Assembly: GCF_013364235.1 (NCBI RefSeq)
Contig: NZ_CP054919.1
Coordinates: 3,220,247-3,284,246, forward strand
Length of the DNA stretch: 64,000 nucleotides
Reading direction: 5' to 3'
Origin: Kitasatospora sp. NA04385
GTDB taxonomy: Bacteria; Actinomycetota; Actinomycetes; Streptomycetales; Streptomycetaceae
The notes under the pieces are model-generated. The model was not told the DNA's origin. It was given only the letters and a program-made list of their open reading frames with translations, and did not search any database. The position numbers and the translations under genes were made by a program. Shown here one piece after another: positions 1 through 9,409 of the stretch. Position 1 is the first letter of the stretch. Every line of letters begins with the position of its first letter.

Positions 1-209
1 CCTGCCCGTCCTGCAAGACGGACGGTGGACTTCCGCCGGACACCGGTCGGAATTCCGCTTGCGGACGGTCCGGGCCCGGGCCGCAGTGCGGGGGGTGGGG
101 ATAACCCCCGGAAGAAGAGGGTGTGCAGCACCATGGCGGGGGGAGGTCGCCGACCGGGATGCTGGTGATCGACAAGCACCGGCGAGATCACCAGGAGAGG
201 GCGCCGACC

Positions 210-1364
210 ATGGAGGACGAGGCGAAGCGCCCGTCGTTGTACGGAGCGCAGCTGTGGCGCGAGGTCAGCAACTCGCTGCTGAACCTCCCGGTCGGGCTGG
301 CCGGGTTCGTGGTGGCCGTCGTGCTGCTGACGGCCGGGCTGGGGACGGCGGTGACGGTCGTCGGCCTGCCGCTGCTGGCCTTCGGGCTGAGCTGCTGCCG
401 CTGGTTCGGCGGGCTGGGCCGCCGCCGGGCGCGGGCCGAGCTGCGCAGCACGGTGGCCGAGCCGGAGCCGCTGCGCCCGGCCCGGGCGGGGCTGTCCGGC
501 CGGGTGGTGGCCGCCCTGGGGGACGGGCTGAGCTGGCGCTCCGCGCTGTACTGCGTGGTGCTGCTGATCTGGGGCGTCCTCAGCTTCACGCTGACGCTGG
601 TGCTGCTGGTGGTCGGCTGGCCGGTGCTGCCCTGGGCGATGCGGGCGATCGGCGCGGTCTCCCGGTGGCTGGTGGAGTCGCTGCTGTCGCCGGGCGTGCT
701 GGCCGAGCGGGTCCGCGAGCTGGAGGACGACCGGGGGGTGGTGGTCGACACCGCCGCGGCCGACCTGCGCCGCATCGAGCGCGACCTGCACGACGGCGCG
801 CAGGCCCGGCTGGTGGCCCTGGCGATGGACCTGGGCCTGGCCAAGGAGAAGCTGACGGAGGATCCGGCGGCCGCGCAGCAGATGGTCGACGCGGCGCACG
901 GCGAGGTCAAGCTGGCCCTGCAGGAGCTGCGCGACCTGGCCCGCGGCATCCACCCGGCGGTGCTCACCGACCGCGGGCTGGACGCGGCGCTCTCCTCGGT
1001 CGCGGCCCGCTGCACGCTGCCCGGCGGCGTCCGGGTGCACGTCGAGCTGGGCAACGAGCGGCCGGACTCCGCGGTCGAGGGCATCGCCTACTTCACCGTC
1101 AGCGAGCTGCTCACCAACGCCTCCAAGCACTCCGGCGCCCGCACCGCCTCGGTGGACGTCTGGCGGCAGGACGGCCGGCTGATGCTGACGGTGCGCGACG
1201 ACGGCCGCGGCGGGGCCCGGGTGCATCCGGGCGGCGGGCTGGCCGGCCTGGCCGAGCGCGCCGAGTCGGTCGACGGCGTGTTCGTGGTCGACAGCCCGGC
1301 GGACGGGCCGACCTCGGTGACGGTCGAGCTGCCCTGGCACACCCGGGCCGCCCGGGAGGCCTGA
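210..1364 (+). CDS. two-component sensor histidine kinase (HisKA_3 type)
   Basis: Membrane sensor kinase of the NarL/DesK class, 384 residues. About 170 N-terminal residues hold two hydrophobic hairpins (near residues 25-60 and 110-145) and resemble the actinobacterial 'putative sensor' domain. The dimerisation/phosphoacceptor helix follows with DLHDGAQARL, whose His is the predicted autophosphorylation site, and then an HATPase domain with an N box (ELLTNASKHS) and the G box DDGRGG. The ATG at 210 is chosen because AGGAGAGG lies just upstream; an in-frame start at 123 has no such site. No response regulator is adjacent inside the window, so its partner may lie upstream of base 1. Confidence 0.85.
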   Translation: MEDEAKRPSLYGAQLWREVSNSLLNLPVGLAGFVVAVVLLTAGLGTAVTVVGLPLLAFGLSCCRWFGGLGRRRARAELRSTVAEPEPLRPARAGLSGRVVAALGDGLSWRSALYCVVLLIWGVLSFTLTLVLLVVGWPVLPWAMRAIGAVSRWLVESLLSPGVLAERVRELEDDRGVVVDTAAADLRRIERDLHDGAQARLVALAMDLGLAKEKLTEDPAAAQQMVDAAHGEVKLALQELRDLARGIHPAVLTDRGLDAALSSVAARCTLPGGVRVHVELGNERPDSAVEGIAYFTVSELLTNASKHSGARTASVDVWRQDGRLMLTVRDDGRGGARVHPGGGLAGLAERAESVDGVFVVDSPADGPTSVTVELPWHTRAAREA

Positions 1365-1385
1365 CCCCGGGGTGCGGACGTGGAC

Positions 1386-1431
1386 GGGCCCGGAGTGCCG
1401 CCTCCCTTGCGCGGTACGGCACTCCGGGCCC
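1386..1431. terminator. bidirectional hairpin terminator
   Basis: A perfect 15-bp inverted repeat (1386-1400 and 1417-1431) with a 16-base loop lies between the convergent kinase and protease genes. It can serve both strands. Confidence 0.7.
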
Positions 1432-1445
1432 GGGCCTGTCGGGCG

Positions 1446-2570
1446 CTAAAGCGTCCCGAGGGTGACCTCCGCGGTCTTGCCCTGTCCGTCCCGCTGGTAG
1501 CCGACGGTGACCTTGGCGCCGGGGCTGAGCGAGGCCAGCGCGCTGGTCAGCGCGGAGGGGCTGTTGATCGCGGTGTCGTTGATCTTGGTGATCACGTCGC
1601 CGGCCTGCAGCCCGGCGGAGGCGGCGGGCCCGTTGTCGACCACCGAGACCACCGCCGCGCCGGCCGGCTGGAAGTTCGAGTCGAAGTACGGGCGGACGGT
1701 CACGCCGAGCGCGGCCCGGCCGGAGTTGGTGACCTTGCCGTCCTTGATCAGCTGGTTGGCGATGCTGGTCACGGTGGCCGACGGGATGGCGAAGCCGATG
1801 CCGGGCGCGGCCGAGCCGTTCAGCTCGGGGTCGACGGCGGTCAGCGTGTTGATCCCGATCACCTGGCTGGAGAGGTTGACCAGCGCGCCGCCGCTGTTGC
1901 CGGGGTTGATCGCGGCCGAGGTCTGCACCATGTTGCCGATGGTGGCGCCGGGCGAGCCGGCGGACTGCGGCTCGCTGACCGTCCGGCCGACCGCCGAGAC
2001 GATGCCCTGGGTGACGCTGCTGGACAGGCCCAGCGGGCTGCCCATGGCCAGCGTGATCTGCCCGACCGAGACCTTGGAGCTGTCCGCGAAGGCCGCCGGC
2101 TTGAGGCCGCCGGGCGCGTCGGACAGCTTGATCACCGCGAGGTCGGACTCCGGGTAGCTGCCGACCAGGGTGGCGTCCAGCGGCTTGGTGCTGTTGGCCA
2201 GTGTCACGGTGAAGGTGGTGGCGCTGCCGACCACGTGCGCGTTGGTGACGATGTCGCCCTTGTCGTCGAAGACGATCCCGGAGCCGAGGCCGTCCCCCGC
2301 GGTGATCTGCACCACCGAGGGCAGCACCTGGGAGATCACCTGCTGGTAGTCCTGCTCCAGCTGGTTGCTGCTGGACGGGGCGGGCGCCGACGAGGAGCTG
2401 CTGGCCGCCGCGGTGGAGCTGGACCCGGAGCCGGAGCTGGAACAGCCGGTCACCAGCAGCGCGGCCGAAGCGAGCACCGCCGCGGGCCCCCACCACAGCT
2501 TGGGCCCGGTGGGCCGGGGGCCGGCCGGGAGCGGGCGGGTCGGTTCCTTCTTCGGGCGCACGGCGGCCAC
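1446..2570 (-). CDS. S1C family serine protease (HtrA/DegP-like) with PDZ domain
   Basis: Extracytoplasmic trypsin-like quality-control protease, 374 residues. A hydrophobic segment at residues 28-42 ends in LVTGC, a plausible lipobox with Cys43, so it is either a lipoprotein or membrane-anchored. A Ser/Ala-rich linker leads to the protease domain with the triad His112 (NAHVV), Asp143 (ESDLAV) and Ser226 (NPGNSGG). The last ~90 residues form a single PDZ domain (AGLQAGDVITKIND). HtrA proteins often have one or two PDZ domains; this has one. It is divergent from galE across 103 bp. Confidence 0.9.
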   Translation of the reverse strand: MAAVRPKKEPTRPLPAGPRPTGPKLWWGPAAVLASAALLVTGCSSSGSGSSSTAAASSSSSAPAPSSSNQLEQDYQQVISQVLPSVVQITAGDGLGSGIVFDDKGDIVTNAHVVGSATTFTVTLANSTKPLDATLVGSYPESDLAVIKLSDAPGGLKPAAFADSSKVSVGQITLAMGSPLGLSSSVTQGIVSAVGRTVSEPQSAGSPGATIGNMVQTSAAINPGNSGGALVNLSSQVIGINTLTAVDPELNGSAAPGIGFAIPSATVTSIANQLIKDGKVTNSGRAALGVTVRPYFDSNFQPAGAAVVSVVDNGPAASAGLQAGDVITKINDTAINSPSALTSALASLSPGAKVTVGYQRDGQGKTAEVTLGTL

Positions 2571-2673
2571 CTCCGGTCGCTGGACAGAGCTTTGTCAGCA
2601 TTTCACCGAAATGTCCGATTGCCCGGGCAACACACCAAGGGCCGCACCGAAAAGCGGCCTCTAGGATCGGGCC

Positions 2674-3648
2674 ATGACCTGGTTGATCACGGGAGGGGCC
2701 GGCTACATCGGCGGCCACGTCGTCCGGGAGCTGGCCGCGGCCGGCGTGTCCACCGTCGTCCTGGACGACCTGAGCAGCGGATCGGCCGCCCACCTGCCGC
2801 CCGGCGTCCCGCTGGTGGCCGGCTCCACGCTGGACCGCCGGCTGCTGGACCGCGTGCTGGCCGAGCACGGCGTCACCGGCGTGCTGCACCTGGCCGCCCG
2901 CAAGCAGGTGGGCGAGTCGGTCGAGCGGCCGCTGTTCTACTACCACGAGAACGTCGAGGGCCTGCGCACCGTGCTGGCCGCCGCGGTCGACGCGGGCGTG
3001 CGCCGGGTGGTGCTGTCCTCCTCCGCCGCCGTCTACGGCATGCCGGACGTCGACCTGGTCGACGAGTCCACCCCCTGCCTGCCGATCAACCCGTACGGCG
3101 AGACCAAGCTGGCCGACGAGTGGCTGCTGAACGCCTGCGCGGCCGCGCACGGCCTCTCCGCGGTCTCCCTGCGGTACTTCAACGTGGCGGGCGCCGCCGC
3201 CCCCGAGCTGTCCGACCCGGGCGCGGCCAACCTGGTCCCGCTGGTCCTCCAGCGGCTGACGGCCGGGCTGCCGCCGCTGGTCTTCGGCGACGACTACCCG
3301 ACCCCGGACGGCACCTGCGTCCGCGACTACATCCACGTCTCGGACATCGCCTCCGCGCACGTCGCCGCCGTCCGCCGGCTGGAGGCCGCCGGGCCGGGCG
3401 AGCGGATCGGGCTGACGCTCAACATCGGCACCGGCCGCGGCGCCTCGGTGCGCGAGATGATCGCCGAGATCACCGAGGTCACCGGCATCCGGATCGCCCC
3501 CGAGGTGGCCCCCCGCCGCCCCGGCGACCCGGCCCGGGTGGTGGCCTCCGCCGAGCTGATCCGCCGCGAGCTGGGCTGGAGCGCCCGGCACGACCTCCGC
3601 TCGATGGTCGCCTCGGCCTGGGCCGGCTGGCAGTACCGCCACCCCTGA
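2674..3648 (+). CDS. galE: UDP-glucose 4-epimerase
   Basis: Interconverts UDP-glucose and UDP-galactose, feeding the Leloir pathway and cell-surface glycans. This extended short-chain dehydrogenase has 324 residues. The N-terminal GGAGYIGG binds NAD, SSSAAVYG carries the catalytic Ser/Thr region, and Tyr141-x3-Lys145 (YGETK) is the catalytic pair. RDYIHVSDIA is the usual C-terminal GalE motif. It stands alone rather than in a gal operon, and a strong hairpin follows it. Other NDP-sugar epimerases look similar, but the motif set fits GalE best. Confidence 0.88.
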   Translation: MTWLITGGAGYIGGHVVRELAAAGVSTVVLDDLSSGSAAHLPPGVPLVAGSTLDRRLLDRVLAEHGVTGVLHLAARKQVGESVERPLFYYHENVEGLRTVLAAAVDAGVRRVVLSSSAAVYGMPDVDLVDESTPCLPINPYGETKLADEWLLNACAAAHGLSAVSLRYFNVAGAAAPELSDPGAANLVPLVLQRLTAGLPPLVFGDDYPTPDGTCVRDYIHVSDIASAHVAAVRRLEAAGPGERIGLTLNIGTGRGASVREMIAEITEVTGIRIAPEVAPRRPGDPARVVASAELIRRELGWSARHDLRSMVASAWAGWQYRHP

Positions 3649-3662
3649 GCCGCCCCCGGCTC

Positions 3663-3730
3663 CCCCGGACGACCACGTACGGCCCCGGACGACAACGGAC
3701 GGCCCCGGACGACCACGAACGGCCCCGGAC
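3663..3730. repeat. 20-bp direct repeats
   Basis: Three tandem 20-bp units beginning CCCCGGACGAC (3663-3682, 3683-3702, 3703-3722) and a partial fourth run into the terminator hairpin downstream of galE. The left arm of that hairpin reuses the repeat sequence. Confidence 0.7.
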
Positions 3731-3750
3731 CCCGCGCGGGGTCCGGGGCC
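3721..3750. terminator. bidirectional hairpin terminator
   Basis: Perfect 13-bp stem (GGCCCCGGACCCC and its complement) with a GCGC loop, between convergent galE and the kinase gene. Confidence 0.75.
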
Positions 3751-3769
3751 GTACCGTTCCTGCGCGCGC

Positions 3770-6112
3770 CTACTGCGGGACGGCGGTGCCGTAGAAGGAG
3801 TCCAGCGCGTACACGCAGCGGTCCTTGGAGCCGACGAACACCCGGCCGCCGACCGCCACCGGGGAGCCGGTCAGCTCGCCCTTGGTGCCCAGCTCCCAGC
3901 GCAGTCGGCCGGTGGCCAGCTCCAGGGTGTGCAGCGAGTGGTCGCGGCTGCCCAGGTGCACCAGGCCCTCGGCGACCGCCGGGGAGCCCACCAGGTCGCC
4001 CCGGGTGCTGTAGCGCCAGCGCTCCCGGCCGCCGGCCGCCTCGAACGCGAACAGGGTGTCGCCGGAGCCCAGCAGCACCGTCCCGTCGGCGACCACGGCC
4101 GGCTCGGCGCCCTGCCGGGCGGCGGTGGCGGCCCGCCACCGGCCGTGCCCGGTGGCGGCGTCCAGCGCGTACAGGGTGCCGAGGTAGTCGGCGACGTACA
4201 CCGCCCGGCCGTCCACCGCGGGCGGGGTGAACAGCACCACCGGCGCGTCGAACCGCCAGCGCTCGGCGCCGGTGGCCGCGTCCAGCGCGTGCACCCGCTG
4301 ACCGGACGTCACGTAGAGCACCCCGGCGTGCTCGACCGGGCGGGACGGCACCTCGCCGCCCAGCGGCACCGTCCAGCGCACCCCGGAGCCCAGCGGGTCC
4401 ACGCAGTGCAGCCGGCCGCCGCCCTGGTAGTAGGCCGCACCGGCGACCAGCGCCGGGCCGGACTGCGGGTTCTCGTACTCCTGCTGGGCGTCGTCGGCCC
4501 GCCACAGCTCGGCGCCGGTGGCCGCCGCGCGCAGCTGCACGCCGCCGCCGCGCACGCCGCAGCACAGCACGCCGTCGGCGGCGTCCAGCGCGTACACCCA
4601 GCCGTCCAGCGAGTGCCGCCAGCGCTCGGTGCCGTCCGCGGCGTCCACCGTGTACAGGTGCGGGCCGTCGGCGGCGTGCACCCGGCCGCCGTCCACGGCC
4701 AGCGCCCAGGCCACGTCCCGGGTCTTCCAGCGGCGCTCGCCGGAGCCGATGTCCAGCGCGTGCACCTCGAAGCTGGAGGCGAACAGCGTGCCGTCGGCGA
4801 CCACCGGGGTGCCCCACACGTCGTTGGACATCCGGAACCGCCAGGGCCGCCAGCGCGCCGCGGGCTGCGGCGGGGCGGCGGACGGCGCGGAGCTGCGGCG
4901 CACCCAGTCGGTGCCGGCCGGGGCGGCCGCGGGCGGGGCGGGCTCCGCCCGCGGTCCGGGCCCTATCGGCACGTGCGCGCCGGGCAGCCGGATCTCGGCG
5001 TCGCCCGGGCCGCCGGGGCCGGGCCGCCGGTGCGGGTGCACCCGCTCGGTGACCACCTCGGCCTCGGACACCGGGCCGGCCGGGCCGGCCCCGCCGACCG
5101 GGCCGAGCGCCCCGACCGGGGCCGGGGCGGGCGCGGGCAGCGGCGGCGGCGCCACCGGCTGGGAGGGCAGCACCACCGGCGGCTGCGGCCGGACCGGGGG
5201 CTGCTGGGCACTGACGGGACGTCTGCTGCTGCGCTTGGCCTCGATCAGGTCGAGCGCGGCGGGCGGCAGCCAGTCCCCGGCCTCGCCGGAGGCGTCGGCC
5301 CGGGAGAACAGGTGCGGGGCCAGCTCGGCCTGGATCTGGGCGGGCGTCGGCCGGTGCTCGGGGGTGGGCCGCATGCAGGCCCGGACCAGGTCCACCAGCT
5401 CGACCGGCAGGCCGGACAGGTCCGGCTGGTCGCGCAGCAGCTGGAACACCGTCTCGACCGGGTTGGAGCCGCGGTACGGCGGGTGCCCGGTGGCGCAGAA
5501 CACCACCAGCGAGCCGAGCGAGAACACGTCGCTGGCGCCGGTGACGCTGCGGCTGTCGCGGGCCTGCTCGGGCGACATGTAGGCGGGGGTGCCGACGGCG
5601 ACGTTGGTCATGGTGAGCCGGGTGCTGGAGACCCCGGCGGCGATGCCGAAGTCGATCACCCGCGGGCCGTCCTCGACCACCAGCACGTTGGACGGCTTGA
5701 GGTCCCGGTGGACCAGGCCGGCCGCGTGGATGGACTGCAGCGCCTCGGCGATGCCGGCGGTCAGCCAGCGCACCGCGTCGGCGGGCAGCGGGCCGCAGTC
5801 GTCGACCAGGTCCTCCAGCGAGGGCGCGGGCACGTACGCGGTGGCCAGCCACGGGACGGCGGCGTCGGCGTCGGCGTCCACCACGGCGGCGGTGTAGAAG
5901 CCGCCGACCGTCTTGGCGGCCGCGATCTCGCGGGCGAAGCGGACCCGGAAGAGGTTGTCCTCGGCCAGCTCGCTGCGCACGGTCTTGATGGCCACCCGCC
6001 GGCCCGAGGCCGACCGGGCCAGGTACACCAGGCCCATGCCGCCCGCGCCGAGCCGGGCCAGCACTTCGAAGGGCCCGATCCGCCTCGGATCGTGCGCCGT
6101 CAGCTGGTCCAC
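3770..6112 (-). CDS. serine/threonine protein kinase with PQQ-type beta-propeller tail
   Basis: Hanks-type kinase fused to a WD/PQQ-like beta-propeller, 780 residues. The kinase domain covers about residues 10-270: glycine loop GAGGMG, Lys43 in [14 protein letters not shown] with the catalytic Asp, DFGIA, and SPEQA. A Pro/Ala-rich linker of about 150 residues follows, then roughly seven repeats of the form ALDAATGxxRWR from about residue 410 to the end. No hydrophobic membrane segment is visible, so it is probably cytoplasmic, unlike PknB-type kinases. The GTG at 6112 is chosen because GGGGAGG precedes it and the domain starts at once; the open frame continues to 6313 with low-complexity sequence. 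Confidence 0.88.
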   Translation of the reverse strand: MDQLTAHDPRRIGPFEVLARLGAGGMGLVYLARSASGRRVAIKTVRSELAEDNLFRVRFAREIAAAKTVGGFYTAAVVDADADAAVPWLATAYVPAPSLEDLVDDCGPLPADAVRWLTAGIAEALQSIHAAGLVHRDLKPSNVLVVEDGPRVIDFGIAAGVSSTRLTMTNVAVGTPAYMSPEQARDSRSVTGASDVFSLGSLVVFCATGHPPYRGSNPVETVFQLLRDQPDLSGLPVELVDLVRACMRPTPEHRPTPAQIQAELAPHLFSRADASGEAGDWLPPAALDLIEAKRSSRRPVSAQQPPVRPQPPVVLPSQPVAPPPLPAPAPAPVGALGPVGGAGPAGPVSEAEVVTERVHPHRRPGPGGPGDAEIRLPGAHVPIGPGPRAEPAPPAAAPAGTDWVRRSSAPSAAPPQPAARWRPWRFRMSNDVWGTPVVADGTLFASSFEVHALDIGSGERRWKTRDVAWALAVDGGRVHAADGPHLYTVDAADGTERWRHSLDGWVYALDAADGVLCCGVRGGGVQLRAAATGAELWRADDAQQEYENPQSGPALVAGAAYYQGGGRLHCVDPLGSGVRWTVPLGGEVPSRPVEHAGVLYVTSGQRVHALDAATGAERWRFDAPVVLFTPPAVDGRAVYVADYLGTLYALDAATGHGRWRAATAARQGAEPAVVADGTVLLGSGDTLFAFEAAGGRERWRYSTRGDLVGSPAVAEGLVHLGSRDHSLHTLELATGRLRWELGTKGELTGSPVAVGGRVFVGSKDRCVYALDSFYGTAVPQ

Positions 6113-6385
6113 TCCGCAGCCACCTCCCCTTCCGCCAGCGCCCCCCGGCGGCGGCGCCCCCCGATTCTCCAATGCCCGCCGCCCGGGAGCCAATCTCCCC
6201 CGCCCGGGACACGCCCCCGGGTACCGGACCCGGGTACCGGAGCCGCTCCCTCCGCAGGCCCCCGGACGCCTCCGCGGGGCCCGCCGGACCGGTCCGAGCT
6301 GACTTGTCGTCACGCTGTGGGGTCATCAGCACACGGGGGGGCAACAACTCCGCGCGGAAATGGCGTCGTTTCCCCCTCACCCGGA

Positions 6386-6408
6386 CTAATAGTCGCACTA
6401 CCGATTAG
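6386..6408. promoter_or_regulatory. possible operator (inverted repeat) upstream of tetR-type gene
   Basis: The imperfect palindrome CTAAT-N13-ATTAG lies 32 bp before the TetR-family start, in the AT-richer part of a 327-bp divergent gap (6113-6439). Position and symmetry fit an autoregulatory TetR site. The rest of the gap shows no other feature. Confidence 0.3.
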
Positions 6409-6439
6409 CGCCAAGATCGTGCCACTGTAAGCTGACGAC

Positions 6440-7081
6440 ATGACAGGACAAGTTCGCACCGTCGACGGTCGCGTCGCCGGGCGGCGCGGACAGGAGACGC
6501 GGCAGAAGCTGCTCGACTGCCTCCGCGAGATGCTCAGCACGTCGCCGTACCGGGACGTCAAGGTCATCGACGTCGCCCGTATGGCGGGTACCTCCCCCGC
6601 GACCTTCTACCAGTACTTCCCGGATGTCGAGGGCGCAGTCCTTGAGATCGCCGAGGAAATGGCCGAGGACAGCGGCGGGCTCAAAGAGCTCGTCGATGGA
6701 AAGTCCTGGGCGGGAAAGACCGGCTTCACCACTTCCGAAGAACTGGTGGACGGATTCCTCGCCTTCTGGCGCAAGAATGACGCCATTCTCCGAGTGATCA
6801 CACTCGGTGCCGCCGAAGGGGACAAGCGGTTCTTCAAGATCCGCATGAAGGTCCTCAACTCGGTGGCGGCCCCGCTGGCCGAAGCGGTCCGCAACAACCA
6901 GGGCAAGACCGACAAGACGGTCGAACCGTCGGCGGTCGCCGGCGCCCTGGTCTCGTTGCTCGCCGCGGCGGCCGAGCACGGCAAGGCGTTCACCTCCTGG
7001 GGCGTGAAGGTCAAGGACCTCAAGCCCAACCTGGCGCTCCAGGTGTACCTGGGAGTCACCGGAAAGAAGCCGCCGAAGTAA
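6440..7081 (+). CDS. TetR/AcrR family transcriptional regulator
   Basis: One-component repressor-type regulator, 213 residues, a usual TetR length. The N-terminal helix-turn-helix spans about residues 15-65, with VIDVARMAGTSPATFYQYF as turn and recognition helices. The C-terminal ligand domain is helical and has no motif that reveals the effector. It is divergent from the Ser/Thr kinase and convergent with the FabH-type gene, so its target may be itself or the kinase gene. Codon use at the third position is slightly less extreme than in its neighbours (AAG, GAA and ATT appear). Confidence 0.87.
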   Translation: MTGQVRTVDGRVAGRRGQETRQKLLDCLREMLSTSPYRDVKVIDVARMAGTSPATFYQYFPDVEGAVLEIAEEMAEDSGGLKELVDGKSWAGKTGFTTSEELVDGFLAFWRKNDAILRVITLGAAEGDKRFFKIRMKVLNSVAAPLAEAVRNNQGKTDKTVEPSAVAGALVSLLAAAAEHGKAFTSWGVKVKDLKPNLALQVYLGVTGKKPPK

Positions 7082-7190
7082 CGACCACGCCCATCGGCGC
7101 TCGGCCCCGGTTCCTGTCCGGGTGTGTCGGATGCGGCCGTGCCTCGGGGGAGGTTCGCCGACGTACCGCGGAGCGCCGTCCTGCAACGGA

Positions 7191-7235
7191 CGGAAGGGGC
7201 GGCCGGGAGGATTTTCCTCCCGGCCGCCCCTTCCG
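7191..7235. terminator. bidirectional hairpin terminator
   Basis: Perfect 20-bp stem (7191-7210 and 7216-7235) with loop ATTTT, followed by T-rich TTTCC. It separates the convergent TetR and FabH-type genes. Confidence 0.85.
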
Positions 7236-7252
7236 TTTCCGTCCGCGGCCGC

Positions 7253-8197
7253 TCAGGGGCAGCGCACGACCTGTCCGGCGTAGGCCAGGCCGCCGCCGAA
7301 GCCGAACAGCAGCACCGGATCGCCGCTGTGCAGCTCCCCGCGCTCGACCAGCTTGGACAGTGCGAGCGGGATGGAGGCGGCGGAGGTGTTGCCGGAGTCG
7401 ACCACGTCGCGGGCGACCACCGCGTCCTCGGCCAGGCCGAGCTTGCCGGCGATGGCGTCGATGATCCGCAGGTTGGCCTGGTGGGCGACGAAGCCGCGCA
7501 GCTCGGACGGGTCGATCCCGGCCTTCTCGCAGGCCCTGCGGGCCAGCGGGGCGACCTGGGTGGTGGCCCAGCGGAAGACGGTCTGGCCCTGCTGGCTGAT
7601 GACCGGCTTCCAGCCGCTGATCGCGACCGCGGCGCCCTTCTCCGGCTCGGAGCCCCACACCACCGGGCCGACGCCGGCCCGCTCGTCGGGGGCGGCCTCC
7701 AGCACGGCGGCGCCCGCGCCGTCGCCGAAGATCACGCAGGTGGTGCGATCGGTCCAGTCGATGATGTCGGACATCCGCTCCACGCCGATCACCAGCGCCC
7801 GGGTGGCCGCGCCGGCCCGGATCGCGTGGTCGGCGGTGGCCAGCGCGTACGAGAAGCCCGAGCAGGCGGTGTTCAGCTCGTACGCGGCGGGGGTGGGGAT
7901 GCCGAGCCGGGCGGCGACGGCGGCGGCGGTGTTGGGGCTGCGCTCGACGGCCGTGCAGGTGGCGACGGCGACCAGGTCGATCTGCTCGGGCGTCGTCCCG
8001 GCCTTGGCCAGCGCCTTCTCGGCGGCGCCCACCGCGAGGTCGACCAGGGTCTCGTCCTCCGCGATGTGGCGGGTGCGGATGCCGACCCGGGAGCGGATCC
8101 ACTCGTCGTCGGTGTCGACCATCGCCGAGAGATCGTCGTTGCTCAGGATCTTCGGCGGCTGGTGGTGGCCCAGCGCCACGATGCGGGAGGCGGTCAT
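7253..8197 (-). CDS. beta-ketoacyl-ACP synthase III (FabH-like)
   Basis: Condensing enzyme that joins an acyl-CoA starter to malonyl-ACP, 314 residues. The active-site triad of the KAS III family is intact: Cys in NTACSGFSYAL (about residue 112), His in AHQANLR and Asn in SGNTSAAS. A glycine-rich C-terminal GFGGGLAYAGQ is also typical. There are no acpP, fabD or fabF neighbours, so this is likely an accessory FabH that acts in a secondary starter reaction rather than the housekeeping copy. The ATG at 8197 is used; an in-frame GTG three codons upstream (8206) is an alternative. Confidence 0.87.
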   Translation of the reverse strand: MTASRIVALGHHQPPKILSNDDLSAMVDTDDEWIRSRVGIRTRHIAEDETLVDLAVGAAEKALAKAGTTPEQIDLVAVATCTAVERSPNTAAAVAARLGIPTPAAYELNTACSGFSYALATADHAIRAGAATRALVIGVERMSDIIDWTDRTTCVIFGDGAGAAVLEAAPDERAGVGPVVWGSEPEKGAAVAISGWKPVISQQGQTVFRWATTQVAPLARRACEKAGIDPSELRGFVAHQANLRIIDAIAGKLGLAEDAVVARDVVDSGNTSAASIPLALSKLVERGELHSGDPVLLFGFGGGLAYAGQVVRCP

Positions 8198-8294
8198 ACC
8201 ACCCACTCAACCGGGTTACCGGTGAGTCGGGAGGTGACGGCCCGACACAGGATCGGGTGCCCGATGCTGTAGGTCCCTCACAACCGCCGGGTGC

Positions 8295-9212
8295 TCAGGC
8301 GGCCAGCGACTGGGCGTCGCCCATCATGATCATCGGGTGCTGCGCCGGGTCCAGGGTCTTGATCAGCTCGACCATGTGGTCCTCGGTGAGCGAGACGCAG
8401 CCGTGGGTGGGGCCGCCGTGGTCGAGGTGCAGCCAGATGCCGCCGCCCTTGGCCGCGCCCTCCGGGTAGGTGGTGTCGAGCGGGGACTTGCCCTCGGCCC
8501 GGTTGTAGTTGATCGCGATCACGTAGTCGAAGGAGCCGGCCAGCGGCTCGTTGTTGAACCCGCGCCCGGACATCACGAAGTTCTTGTTGTGGTCGTACGG
8601 CAGCTTGGAGCCCGGGTCGGCCTTGCGGCCGCCGGCGTCGGTGAGCGAGAACAGGCCGATCGGGCTGCGCAGGTCGCCGGAGCTGTGGTCGGTGGTCCAG
8701 CCCTTGTAGGCGTTGTGGGCGGGCCAGGCCTGGCCCGCCTGCCAGCTGCCGTCCGCGCCGCGGGTCCACAGCGTGACGGTGTTGTCCGAGGAGTCCTTGC
8801 CCTGGCCGCTGGCGACCAGCAGCTGGCGGGTCTCGGCGGGGACCTTGGCCATCCAGTCGGCGCCGATGCCCGGGATGGTGGTGATCCGGTCCCGGTCGGA
8901 GCGGTCGGCGGCGGGGGCCTCGGTGTGCTGCCCGGCGTCGGAGGCCTGCATCGGGACCACCTCGGGCTCGCGGTCGGGGGCCGCGCTGGCCACCTCGCCC
9001 TGGAAGGTCCGGCCCGGGCCGACGGTGAACCAGCCGGCCGCGAGGGCCAGCAGGGTGGCGGTGCCGACGGTGAACTTGCGGGCCCGGCGCGGCTTCGGCT
9101 TGCGGCGGCTGCGGCGGGTGGCGGCTCGGCCCTGGGGCTGCTCGGCCTCGCTCCGGTCGGTCGGCGCGGGGGCCGGGCGGCGGTGCGAGGAGACGCGATG
9201 GGAACCGGACAT
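8295..9212 (-). CDS. secreted L,D-transpeptidase (YkuD family)
   Basis: Cell-wall cross-linking enzyme (3-3 linkages), 305 residues. A basic N-terminus (RRSRRKPKPRRARK) is followed by a hydrophobic segment near residues 42-58, giving a signal anchor. The C-terminal half is a YkuD domain with HGGPTHGCVSLT; the Cys in HGC is the nucleophile. SPIGLFSLTDAGG is also typical of this subgroup. The ATG at 9212 has GGGAGGAT upstream, whereas the open frame runs far beyond it without a gene-like sequence. It lies alone between the FabH-type gene and mqnE, on the same strand. Confidence 0.85.
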   Translation of the reverse strand: MSGSHRVSSHRRPAPAPTDRSEAEQPQGRAATRRSRRKPKPRRARKFTVGTATLLALAAGWFTVGPGRTFQGEVASAAPDREPEVVPMQASDAGQHTEAPAADRSDRDRITTIPGIGADWMAKVPAETRQLLVASGQGKDSSDNTVTLWTRGADGSWQAGQAWPAHNAYKGWTTDHSSGDLRSPIGLFSLTDAGGRKADPGSKLPYDHNKNFVMSGRGFNNEPLAGSFDYVIAINYNRAEGKSPLDTTYPEGAAKGGGIWLHLDHGGPTHGCVSLTEDHMVELIKTLDPAQHPMIMMGDAQSLAA

Positions 9213-9358
9213 GCGGACGATCCTCCCAGACCGCGGGGACGAGGTGGAACCCGGGCCGTGTGATGAGCCTGTGAGCATACGCGCTCGGGAAACGTTTCTC
9301 CGCGTTCCCGGATGCCCCGGGGGTGCGTCTTCGTCCCGTGCGCCCCGCGGGAGCGCAG

Positions 9359-9393
9359 CGCGCCCGGTGGCCGGAAACCGGTCACCGGGCGCG
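9359..9393 (-). terminator. hairpin terminator after mqnE
   Basis: A 16-bp stem (9359-9374 and 9378-9393) with one G-T type mismatch and an AAA loop, 17 bp past the mqnE stop. Confidence 0.65.
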
Positions 9394-9409
9394 TGGTCCG
9401 AACGGGGGG

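Noticed and set aside
1111-3642. Very long open frames opposite or overlapping HtrA, galE, hem and kinase genes
   Set aside because: Their translations are Arg/Gly/Ala/Pro-rich with no motifs, as expected for shadow frames in high-GC DNA.
3663-3730. Possible CRISPR-like array
   Set aside because: The units are contiguous with no spacers and merge into a terminator hairpin.
6113-6313. Longer N-terminus for the Ser/Thr kinase (start at 6313)
   Set aside because: The extra 67 residues are Gly/Arg/Pro-rich without homology, and GTG 6112 has GGGGAGG upstream.
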